Shown piece after piece: positions 11,641 to 23,500 of a DNA stretch of 64,000 nucleotides. The notes beneath the pieces are model-generated. The model was not told the DNA's origin and did no database searches. It saw nothing but the letters and a program-made list of their open reading frames with translations. Each line of letters starts with the position of its first letter. The stretch's first letter is position 1. Source of the stretch: Microcebus murinus (Eukaryota > Chordata > Mammalia > Primates > Cheirogaleidae); the NCBI RefSeq assembly GCF_040939455.1, contig NC_134117.1, positions 24,421,501 through 24,485,500 on the forward strand. Reading direction: 5' to 3'. The translations under genes and the position numbers were made by a program.

Positions 11641-12480
11641 GCGGCCCCGGGTGGAGAGAGAGCTACACCTCACCGCCCACCCTGGCTCCGCCTTCCCCAG
11701 TCCCAGCTCCCGCTCCCGCTCAGCTACGCTCCCAACCCGGCGCCACCCGAAGGACCGACACCGAGTGTGAGGCTTCGCCTCCTATTCCTCCCCCTCGCCC
11801 TTCCTTTCTGGGGTCTCTGCCTTCGTCTCCTTTTTAAAAGGCTGCGTCACATGCATGCAGTTCCCTGGACGCTCCCGGCCCCTCGCCGCCCTCCGCGCGG
11901 CGCACGCACGTAGCCGCTAGCGGCGCGCTCGCCCGGGTCACTTTGACACAGCTCTCCCCTCCCACTAGCAGGACAATTAGCATATTAATAAAGCCCGGCC
12001 CAGCCGGGCTGTGGCTGGAGAGTCGTCGCCTGCGAGAGGGAGAGCGCGAGCGCGAGGGAGAGGGGGGGAGCGGCGGCGGCGGCGGCGGCGGGGAGGGCGG
12101 CGGGAACGCACAGACACGCACACGCACACGCGCACACACGGACACACACTCCGGGGACGCACACCCGCGCGCACACACGCAGAGGCAGCTCGCCTTCCTG
12201 CCTGGCTTCCTTCCTGTCTGCTCGGCGCCTGACAGGCCCCTTGCTGCAGCCAGGGGCCGCCCGCACCGGGCCGAGGCCGGGCCAGGCCGGGCCGGCGGCG
12301 AGGGCAGTGGGGGCCGCGGGCGGCGGCGGCGGCTCATGCCCGGCCTGTCCCAGCGAGGGGCGGGCACCGTGACTCGGCTGGGCCCCCAGCGGCGGGCGAT
12401 GTGAAGATGTCAGTGGGCTGTGCCTGTCCTGGTGAGTGGGGCGCGAGGCCGCCTAGCCCCTCCCTGCCTAACCCTCCCCG
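11640..12480 (+). promoter_or_regulatory. LDB1: LDB1 CpG-island promoter and first exon (5'UTR)
   Basis: Strongly CpG-rich. It contains CTGCGTCACATGCATGC near 11841 and then an AT-rich word AATTAGCATATTAATAAA at 11975-11992 just before the probable transcript start (about 12000-12040). The leader holds (CGG)7 at about 12071-12091 and (CACACG)-type runs at 12105-12180, so it is likely structured. Splicing leaves at 12432. Confidence 0.85.
12407..12431 (+). CDS. LDB1: LDB1 coding exon 1 (long isoform)
   Basis: Encodes MSVGCACP plus one base of Gly9. The ATG at 12407 is used because it matches the known N-terminus. The in-frame GTG at 12401 is not a likely start. Donor G|GTGAGT at 12432. Confidence 0.95.
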
Positions 12481-14519
12481 CGGCCCCCTCACCCTATGTT
12501 TGGCAAGAACTTTGGGGGGCGTCGATGGCATGGGGGAAGTAGGGGGTTTTAAGGAGCATGCGGGGCTTCCGTCTGGCGGGGAGGGTTTTTCCCAACTCTG
12601 TAAATGCGCAGGAACCCAGAAGGACGGGGAAGAGAGGCTATGAGGGTAGCTTATGTGTATGGTTTTTTTTTTTGGGGGGGGGGAGGCTAACTGGGGAGGG
12701 GTTTGGGGGGGCTGAAATTCTCAGAATTCCAGGTTGTTAGCCAATCAGAAGTGACTCTGGACTTTTGACCCCCCCTTAGGTCATCATAGTGTTGTGATTG
12801 GCTGGTTTGGGTTGCCCCCCCCTTCCCTGCTGCCTATTGCCTGTGACACCCCCCTCATGCAGTTTCTGAGGACCATGTTTGCAGGGAGGTATTGGTTGGG
12901 GCCCATCTTGTCCCCCTCCAACTTTTCCTGCCTGTTGCCAGGGAAGGATAGCCCTCCTGAGGGACAGGAGGTACTCCTAGGGGATGCCAGATAATTGGGC
13001 CCTTGGGTCTGGCATCTCTGCCCTAATGGGAGGGGAAATGTGGCAGCCCCAGGCAGGCAAGGAAATAGAGTGATTTGTGGAGAGGTGAGCTGGAGGGAGC
13101 AATTGCTTGATCCCAAAGTGAGAACTTGAGAGAGGACCCAGGCTCTGATCCCTGCCTGCCCCAAACACATACTGGTTCTTGCCAGGGACAGCCTCGGTCT
13201 GAGTTTTTTTCCTAGAGGAGGAGAAGGTCTACCTCACTGCCAGGAGGAAATAGAGGAGCCATGTGACAGGAGAGAGAGTCTCCAGAAAGCCTCAGAACAG
13301 ACTGTCTGTCCCCATCCCCAAGATCCGGGTCCTGGAGTTGACCCTCCTGCTCCAGGCTCTAGTCAGCTTTCTCCTGGAAGTCAGTGTCTCTGAATCTAGC
13401 CTGGTTTGGACCCTTCACCTTTCCAGATGTCCCATTCTCTGGAAGGTCCATACTTCACAACTGGACACCCCACCACCACCACCCCCAATCCCCAAGGGAT
13501 GCTGCCAGTGTGGTAGCTTCCTTGAAAATCATGTGACCCAGGCCAAGCTGGGCTGGGCACACACTTCAGGTGCCTGCTGAGGATGATGTTTAAGGGGCAC
13601 TGGGCCCAAAGGGAGGGCTAAGAGAGCCTGAGGATCCTACAATATCTGAGTATGGGAACCCTGGCTCCTGCTGCAGAGGGTGGGGGAGAGAAGGAAAGGG
13701 AAGAGCTTGCCAAGCTGAAATCCTGCCTGGCCCCATCATCTCCCCTCCTACCAGTTTGGTGTGCATGTTTGTGTGTATTTTCTCCTTTATAATTGCTCCA
13801 TGCTGGGTACCCTGTTCAGATCCTTCCATGCTCTGAGTCCACCCCAGGGCCCTCACCCTCCATCACTATACATGAGCAGAGCAGAAACTAAGGCTCTGAA
13901 CAAGCTAGAGGGCTAAATCTTAAATTTTGATTCTTCATGCCTACAAATAGTGGGTAGGGGATATTATGGAAGGTTGTCAGGCTGGAAGTGGATGGGAGAT
14001 TGGCCCTGAAGTTGGGGCTGGGTACCTAGGTCCAGTGGGAGGAGAGAGAAAGTTTTCTCTTCAGTCTCTTTGGGAACAGCATGGGGACAGGAAGAGGATG
14101 CCTGCCCAGGGGTGTATGTGTGGGGAGGTGGGGGCACAGAGAACTTCAGTCAGTGCCCCAAAAGGCATGTTTCTTTTGTGTGTCTGGTGGCCTGAGGGTG
14201 AGGGTGCAAAAGATGACTTAGAGTGGGGAGTCTTTTTCCTGATTGTGAAGAAGCTTTATGGATTGATGCCACAGAGGATGGATGGAGGTTAGACTTCAAG
14301 GAGAACCACATGGGGAGAGGCTAGAGAGTAGACTGGAGGTAGGGAATGGTAGGAGTTAGGGTGAAGAGAGGGGACTAGGCTTGCATGGATGGGTGGAAGC
14401 ACATGCTTGAACACAAGGACATTGTGGCGGCATGTGGCAGTCCAGGCCCAAAGACCTCCCCCACACCTTGAGCAGCCCTGGGGTGAGGGCTAAGGCGCCC
14501 TGGCAGGCCGCCTGCCTGT

Positions 14520-14558
<39 letters not shown>

Positions 14559-17500
14559 AGTCTCTCCTTTGTGCTCTGCTGTCTCCGGGCTCCTCCTCCT
14601 CCCCCAGCCCAGCAGAGACAGCACATGCCCCACACATGTGACTGAGGGAAGCCAGAGCACACGCAGACCGACACACATGCACATGCAAAAACAGCATAAG
14701 ATACACACATACACACACCCAACTCATATGGTGCTCCTGGTGTGGGGAACAGCTTCTGGGGCTGAAATGACCAGGAGCAGGGAGAACCTTTGCTAAGGGG
14801 CGTCATCCTAGGCAAGATGCTGAGGGGGCCACGACCTGTCTGGGGCAGCATGTGGCTCAGAAGGGTTAAGGCAGGGAGGAGTAGGGGGAGGGGACGAGGC
14901 AGCAGTGGTGGCGGCTGGGAGCCAGGAGAGGAGGATGGCAGAGCGCCAGGCCAACGGGAGGCCGGGCACAGACAAAGGAAGGGGGGCAGGCACACTGGAG
15001 GCCTGGGTCAGGGAGCCCCAGGGGCCCAGGCAGGGGGCAGTGCTGGTACCTCATCCTGTGGGCTGGGGCTGATTGCTGTCCTTTGAGGTCCCATCTCCAG
15101 GAAGAGTACTCTCCCTCATCATCTTTGTCATTCTTTGCTGCTTTCCCCACCGCCAATTTTAGGGCCTTCTAACTCAGACTTGCTCTCTTTAGTTGGACCT
15201 CTTCTGCCCCTGTGCAACTGGGGGAATTGGGTCAGAGAAGAGAGAGGAACAGACTTGGTAGAAAAGGAGAACTAGGAGCAGGCCTGTTTTGGATGATATG
15301 CCAGAGTCTTGATACATCTTGGCATTGATACATCCCCTTTTCCCCACAGTGGGACAGGAGGGCCCTTGAAGTTCCCCCATCTGAGGAGACAGGCTGGGTA
15401 GGGGTTCTGAGCCAGAACATTTACCCATCCCCCCTTTCCCCCATGTGGACAGTCATTTGAGGCCTGGAGAGGGAAGGGAGTAGGAATGGCTGCAATGCCC
15501 CAGGGCTGGGCTTTTATCTAGTGAGTTTAAGCCCAGGGTTCCAGCCCCAGGCCCTCCTGTCTCAGTGTGATCTATTAGGATCTCACTGTTAGGATATTTG
15601 GCTCTGTGTACAATAAGGATCTCTTGAGGTACTGCCTGTGAATGCACTTTGGAAAGTTTAAAGGCAGGAAACAAATGACAAGAGTTGTCCTGTCAATGGG
15701 GGGAGGAGTGTGGCTAACCCTGGGTTGTAAATTTGAGAGTCAGTGAGAATGTTTTAAGTCATGGTGGTAAGCTGTATGTTGCAAAGTCGGACTAAATGTC
15801 ATAGATTTTAGTATGTTTGTGAAAGCTGGGGTGTATCATATGGCTGTGCTGTGATGACGAATGGTGTATTGGTTTTCAGGAAAGGTGGTGGTGGTTTATG
15901 GGTTAAGTCTCTGTTTAACAAATGATCAGTGTATATATGTGATACAAATGATATATGTGATAGTGTGCCACAGGTTTAGGGGTTTAACACCGTTTCAGGG
16001 TCTGTGCTAGGGTTAGGATGCATGAGTGTTACAGGTCCCAGTGTGTATGACTGTGTGTGTGTATGTCCAGGGTTTGGGTTTGTATATTTAGAGCTTACGA
16101 TAGACCACAGGTTGAAATGTGTATCAGGTACTGATTTCTGTGAAAGTGAGATGTGTTATTCATGTGTGGAGGATGTTCACACAGCCAGGTGCAATATTAT
16201 TGCACAGTTAACCAGTGCGTATGTCATGAGAAATCCTGTCCTTGGAGGTAGGTGTAAATATAGTTGGGGGTGGTAGTGGCAGCAAGTAGAGGAGAAACAC
16301 TCAATTTGCAAAGAAGGAAGTAGGAGGTCCCAGAGCCCCTTCCTATGGGTGTGTGTGTGAGAGAGAGAAACCGAGAGAGAGTTAGTTTTTCTTTTCCTGT
16401 CTGTCTAGGAGTAGGGCCTGGGCCACTACCCAAGGTTTAGAAATACCCTCTCCTTTGGGTTGCCCCCATTGGACTGGAAAACAGACATTACCCACTAACT
16501 GTTTTTTTTCCTGGGGTGGTGGGAAGGATTCAGCAGCAGACTAGGCCTCTTCTCAAAAAAGATGGGCAAGTTTGCCTTCCTAGCTCTGACAAGGCCTCTT
16601 TCCCTGGCACCCACAGTGTCTTCAGTGATGGTGGTGGGGAAGGGAGCTAGCTTCCTGTTAAGGAAGATGGAAGTCAGGGCTTGGAACTTAGCTGGGTTGG
16701 GGGCAGGGAAGCTTAAGAGTGTCCTCCTCCCTTCAATCAGTGTTTACAGGCAGAAGTCAGAAATGTGTCTCTGTCAAAAATAACCCCCTGGATCTTCCCC
16801 CCAGCTGCTCTGGGATTTCACCAGGGGTGCCTAGGGTGGCAGCCCAGGCCAGCCTTCAACCTGAGAGATCCCAGGGGAGAGGAAGAGAGATTTAGGGGCG
16901 GTTTGGAAGGTGGTATGAAGATACCCGGAGTCTACAGAGAGGAGCGCACCGCCCATCCCTCCCTGCCTGTGGCTTTGGCTCCCCTGCTCACTCCTGAGGA
17001 CCACGCCTTGGGGTTGGGGAGTGGGCGGGGGCGACCTGCCTTTCCTTCCTGGTCCCCCCAGGCCTCCCCACCATCCAGGTCCCTCTCGGCCCAATCCGTC
17101 CGTGTCTCTCTCAGTCTCTGTCTCTCTTTTGTTTTTCTCAGCAGTCCCTCCGTCCCAGCCTGCCTCTCTCCCTCCCTCCCTCTCTCGCTCTTCCTCTTTC
17201 CTCGCAGGGAGGGGGCGGGGCCGGTGGGGGCAGCTCCACCCTCCGCCCGCCTTGGGGCCTCATTCTGAGAGAGGCTCGGAGAGGGCGAGCGGGGAGGAAG
17301 GGAGGGAGGGAGGCAGGGAGAGAAAGGAGGAAAGGCAGGGAGCCGGCGGCGCTGTGTGTGTGTCCGAGTGTGCGAGTGTGAGTGAGTGTGAGTCCGGGCC
17401 CTGCCTCTCCTGGTGCCCCCAGCAGAGGGGCCCGGTGGCTTGGGGAGGCGGGCGGGCTGCTCGGAGGCAGAGGCAGCGAGAGGCGGCGGCGGGGAGAGCC

Positions 17501-20500
17501 GAGGAAGAGGAGGAGGAGAGGAAAGAGCGGAGCAGCCATTGTTGAGGGAAACCTTGCAAACAAAGAAGGCTCCGGACTCCCCGCGGTCCCCCGCCACCCA
17601 GGCCGGCCCCCTGGCCCCTGGCCCCCGGCCCAGTGGCCATTGTAACTTTCCCCCGGTGCTGTGGCCGCCGCGGGGCGGGCCGAGGCCGTGCGTGCGAGTC
17701 TTTGTGCGGCCGGCGGAGTGGAGCTCCCAGCCAGGCCTGCCTGTCCCACTCGGGACATGAGCAGCTGAAGTCGGCCCCCCCCCCCCAGCCCTCACCCTTG
17801 CCAGGGTCTCTCAGGCTTCCAGCCGCTCCCCGCACCTCTCCTGGCCCCCTCAGTTCTCCCAGGTAAGTCTGGGCACCCTGCAAGCCTGTCGGGGGTGGGC
17901 AGAAGGCCCTCACTCTGGCCCCGGGCTGTGTGCTGGCTGGGGAGAGGTGCCCCAGCTCAGAGAGCCAGGGCTCATAGGCCTGCTGACCTATGGTCGGCCC
18001 CCAAAGGGAGGGGGCCTGCCCTCAGGTCAGCCTGGTTACCATGGAAATGCCCAGCTGGAGGTGCTCCCCTCAGCCCCAGGATGCAGCTTCCATCCTGAGA
18101 AAACTTTACTAGTTCTGGGCTCTTCTCCTCTCCCCCTTCCTAAAGGTTCCCAGATTGCTAGAGGTGGGAGGGGGACTATGCCTGACTCCAGGGCTGGATG
18201 ACACATCCCCTCCGCCCCCACCTTGCTCCCTCTACCCCTGCTGCTGGGGACAGGCAGCAACAGGGACAGATGGTCTGGGTGATGTCCCTCCCCTTCTCTT
18301 CTCACTCCCAAGCCCTTGTGCTGGGGCTACTGGGAGTTGCTATGGCCCTGGAGAGATGCTGACTTTGTGTCCATTCACTGGAGGTGTAAATAGAGGCCCC
18401 AGAGCTCTGGGCTTTAGCTCCTCAGAACTATTTCCCAGCCCCAGACAATGCCTGTCTGTTCTTTAGGGAGAGAAAAGAAGGCTCTGAGTGTTTGTTCAGA
18501 ATTAAAGAGGAACCCCGTGTATCCTGCATCCCTTCTCTTCAGGTTCTTGAGCTGACACAGTTCTTCAAGTGGCCCGAAACTAAGGGGACAGGAGTAGTTT
18601 TGCTTTTGGGGAAAGGACTGTCTAGTTAGGCAATGAGGGGCAGGTCTGAAAATCTAGATTCTGGGATTCATTGCCCAAGCCTGGTCTCTGGTGGGCTGTG
18701 TGAGCTTGGGCTTTCTGTGTGGCCTTAGTCTGTCTGTGGAGTGGAGAGACTTGGGAGCTGGGTGGGGACTGTCTCCTTCCTGAGACACAAGCTCAGTCCA
18801 GACTAGCATGGGAAGGTAGTGTGTGCTGTTTTGAAGCATGTGGATGTGGAGTGAAGGCCTGTTGCTGGCACCTTGATCCTGCCCAGGGCTGCTGAGTTCC
18901 AGCCCTTGATAGGCATGTTGGGGCGAGCTAAGGGTGGAAGCCTGCTAGGCAGGATGGGGCACACGTGTGTGCAGGCACACACTGGCTCTGGCTCTTGGCA
19001 CCTTCCAGGACTGTGTAGTCTGGGCCCCTCTGGGACCCTCCTTTTGCCTACATTGGAGGGGGCCCTGGGGAGAGAATTAAATGACACATGTTGGCACAGG
19101 GTCTTCTTTTGTCTCTTTCCCCCAAGGAACAAAATAGATTTTGTATCTAAATTGGGGAGGGGGCTCAGATGTAGCCAATATAATTACCCTTTCGAATGTA
19201 ATCAAGTTTGGGGACCTAAGGAAGTGAATATGGTTGGAGTCAGAATCTTAAAGGCTATGCCTCAGTTTCCCCTCCTATCTTGTGGGGAAGGGAAACATAG
19301 AGTTGCAGGGATACCTGGCTCATACCCAACTCTGAATTTTGCACTTCTTCCAGTCAGGAAATGGTATGCCAGGAACTGTATGCTGCTAGAGGAGGTAGAA
19401 GAGGGGACACATGCAGACATACAACAGAGACTCCTGTCTAGTTACCACTTGCCTCCTAGACTGAGCCCCCTAGAACATAGCCTCCTTGCTGGGCCCCCTA
19501 TTTTCTGTTTGTAAGTAGAGTAGGATCCAGTGGAGGTTCATCTACTTCCCTTTCCCACTGCAAGTCTCAGAAGAGAAAAGGGGTTGAAGCTTTGGGTTTC
19601 TGGTTTGGAGACAATACTCTACTCATGGTGCATGTGGGGGCTGGGCTGATAAGGGAGTGGCCGTTGGTGGGGAGGCAGAAGGTCCAACTGGTTATCTGGT
19701 GGGTTGCACCCAACAGGCACCCACCCCCCTTTATCTTTCTACCCCCTGCTCTCCTGAGACCCTGGGGTGGAGGAGGGGCATAGAGTTCACAAAATCCCCC
19801 TTTCCCCTCCCCCACCTTGGTCTCTAGAGGGCAATAGAGGGGTCAGATGGTAGAAATAGTGTTAGGATGTGGGAATTAGAAGATCTGAGCTCAAGTGCTG
19901 GCTCTGCCAGTTACTAGCTTTATATGATATTGGCAAGTTCCTTTGAACCCTCAGTTGCCTTCTCTGTAAAATGGGAGTGTTATGGTCAACCCTGCTGCCT
20001 CACAAGGTTGTTATGATGGAATGAAACTATGTAAAAAGGGAGTTTATAAAATTAGATTTTAAGTTTGGATATTTATTTATCTATAATATTGACATTTCTT
20101 CCCAGATTTAATTCCTCTTCTGTCATCCAGGGCTCGGCCAAGTTAAGAAGTGGAGACTTGGGTATGGGCTGAGATTAGGGCTGAGAACTCCTAGTTTCTT
20201 AATCAAATGAGATTGGAGCCAAATTTAGAAGGGGAGATAGGTGCTCCCTAGCCCCTCCCCAGTCCACCACTCTCTTGTTGCAGTCAGGCCAGGGGGCTCC
20301 ATAAGACCAGTCCCTGTCCTCACAGTCTAGCAGACTTCTAGGAGAGCTCCCAACAGGGGTTCAGAGAGAGCCTTTCTTTCTCTCCTAGGTTGTTCCTCAA
20401 AGTCATTCAAACTGTACTCGCCGAAGGAGCCCCCGAACGGCAACGCCTTCCCCCCCTTCCATCCCGGCACCATGCTGGATCGGGATGTGGGGTGAGTCTC

Positions 20501-23500
20501 TTGCTATGTCCTAACCCTTCTCCAGGTGGGATCCTGCCTGGAAACGGGAGGGAGTGACCCCTCCCTAAATAATTCCTGACTTCCACCCCCATTCTCATGG
20601 CCTCTTCCCTTACACAGCCCAACTCCCATGTACCCGCCTACATACCTGGAGCCTGGGATTGGGTAAGTTGAGTCCAGTGGGGAGGAAGGTGCTTTCTATT
20701 GGGTGAAGGCAGAGTTGGGGGGAGGGAGGAGACTCTGCTTCTAGTGACCTCCTTCCTTCACTTCCTCCAGGAGGCACACACCATATGGCAACCAAACTGA
20801 CTACAGAATATTTGAGCTTAACAAACGGCTTCAGAACTGGACAGAGGTATGGCCAAGGGAAAAGGGGCTGGAAGCCGGAGGGCTATCTGGGCACCCCTTT
20901 GGGATATCTTGTGGTACATAAACACAGACCTCCCTGTCTTCCCTAGGAGTGTGACAATCTCTGGTGGGATGCTTTCACGACTGAGTTCTTTGAGGATGAT
21001 GCCATGTTGACCATCACTTTCTGCCTGGAGGATGGACCAAAGAGATATAGTGAGTGGCTTCTGGGGGCCCTGGTGTGAGAGTATATGCCTCCTGTATAGT
21101 TCTAAGGTCTGGAAGTGCCAAGGGATCTCTCTTGGCAGGGGAGGCGTCTGCGTGGCCTCTTTTGTGGTCCTTCTGTCCTGAAGTTTGTCCCATCTCTACA
21201 GCCATTGGCCGGACCCTGATCCCACGCTACTTCCGCAGCATCTTTGAGGGGGGTGCTACAGAGCTCTACTATGTGCTTAAGCACCCCAAGGAGGCATTCC
21301 ACAGCAACTTTGTGTCCCTCGACTGTGACCAGGGCAGCATGGTGACCCAGCATGGCAAGCCCATGTTCACCCAGGTCAGCAACCCAGCTGGATGTGGAAT
21401 ACTGAGGCACCTGTGTTTGATTCCCTTCCTCTGTCCCAACATGTACTCACAGCTGTTCCCCAGGAAGGCAAAATGGGAAGTGGCAAAATAAGAAGGGAGA
21501 GCCCCCATGCTGCAACATCCAGCTAAACGTTTATTGATTTTGTATGTGACAGTTTTCTGGGCCTCAGGGATACACAAGTGAATAAGAGCCTGTCCTCGGC
21601 CGGGCGTGGTGGCTCACGCCTATAATCCTAGCACTCTGGGAGGCCGAGGTGGGTGGATTGCTCAAAGTCAGGGGTTCGAAACCAGCAAGAGCGAGACCCC
21701 ATCTCTATAAATAGAAAGAAATTAATTGACCAGCTAATATATATATAGAAAAAATTAGCTGGGCATGGTGGCACATGCCTGTAGTGCCAGCTACTCAGGA
21801 GGCTGAGGCAGGAGGATTGCTTGAGCCCAGGAGTTTGAGGTTGCCGTGAGCTAGGCTGACGCCATGGTACTCACTCTAGCCTGGACAACAAAGTGAGACT
21901 CTGTCTCAGAAAAAAAAAGAAGAGCCTGTCCTCATAGAGCTTATAGCAGATGGGTGTATCACTAGCTACATGGGGAGGGGACATAGGTCTGTTAAGCTTT
22001 TCTATGTGTGTGTTTTAAAGGCCAGGGATGTGACAGGTATATGGAGTCAGGGAGTGCTATGACAATTATGCACAGTTATGTGCGGGTGGCAAAAGTATAT
22101 GCAGTGGGAGAGTTGTGAGCAAAAGGGAGGACTGTAACAGGCACACTTTGAGGTATGGCATATGGGGAGAGGGCAGGGTTGTGACAAGCCTGTCCCCAGG
22201 TGTGTGTGGAGGGCCGCTTGTACTTGGAGTTCATGTTTGACGACATGATGCGGATAAAGACATGGCACTTCAGCATTCGGCAGCACCGAGAGCTCATCCC
22301 CCGCAGCATCCTTGCCATGCACGTGAGTTGTGGGCAGGACCCAGGATGCGACGGTTAAGGCAGGCAGTGGGAAGGGTGGAATGAGGTCTGCCATTTCTTG
22401 ACTGTGACCTTAAACAGAAGGTTAGGATTTCTTCATCTGAAAAATGGGTTTCATACTAACCCCACTTCTCTGTTAGGAGTATCATCATGCTCAGATGATA
22501 GCGCAAGTGAGCAGAGGCAACCCAGGTGTCACTGTTCTTGTCGTTTCTCCCTCTCTAGGCCCAGGACCCCCAGATGTTGGATCAGCTCTCTAAAAACATC
22601 ACCCGGTGTGGGCTGTCCAATTCCACTCTTAACTACCTCCGAGTGAGTCTCCAGTTACCCATTTTCTGCCCCATCCCATGTGGTCTCAGCTCTGTGTCTC
22701 TTCCCTAACAAGCCACCTCCTGGTCTGCCCTCAGCTCTGTGTGATACTTGAGCCCATGCAGGAGCTCATGTCCCGCCACAAGACCTACAGCCTCAGCCCC
22801 CGCGACTGCCTCAAGACTTGCCTTTTCCAGAAGTGGCAGCGTATGGTAGCACCCCCCGGTGAGTGCCTTGCACTTTCTCTTACCAGGACCTGACACCACT
22901 CCCCAAGGCTGTATCTTTGTCTCCTTGTGAAGTTCCCCCTGCCCCTTCCTTGTTCCTGGGTATGCAAGATTGGGATCAGGGTAGGCTCATGCTTCTTAGG
23001 GGCCAGAATGGAGACTAGGGGACCCAGGGCCCTCTCCCACCTGAGTCTCCTTTCCCTGACACAGCGGAGCCCGCACGGCAGCAGCCTAGCAAACGGCGGA
23101 AACGGAAGATGTCAGGGGGCAGCACCATGAGCTCGGGGGGCGGCAATACCAACAATAGCAACAGCAAGAAGAAGAGCCCAGCCAGCACCTTCGCCCTCTC
23201 CAGCCAGGTACCTGTAAGCATCTCGGCTTTCTTCTCTCTTCTGGGCTGCCCTACCACTCACCCTTGACCCTTGTCCAAGCCTGAGCTCACTAGCAGGTAT
23301 AGAAGCAAAGGCAGTTTTCCCCATGTACTCTGCCAGCATGGGCTGACTCCTATCACTGATGAGAGAGTTCTTGTCAGGCACACACATAGTGTGATCACGC
23401 AGACTCAGCATAGGAAGTTAGAGCATGAGGCAGAGACGACCAAGAGAACATACGGACGTTCAGGACGGACAGTTTGGGGTACACAGACCATCAGAAAGAC

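Noticed and set aside
11834..12367. 177-codon minus-strand frame over the LDB1 promoter
   Set aside because: Arises from CpG-island and (CA)n/(CGG)n composition.
12401..12643. LDB1 frame starting MKM and running past exon 1
   Set aside because: The upstream start is GTG, and the text after residue 9 is intron. The known N-terminus begins at 12407.
14356..14995. Frames with repeated AGRQ or ACLP text
   Set aside because: Products of the (CCTG)n microsatellite.
16932..17795. 287-codon minus-strand frame
   Set aside because: Low-complexity Pro/Arg/Ser text antisense to the GC-rich LDB1 alternative exon. No domain or splice support; a composition effect.
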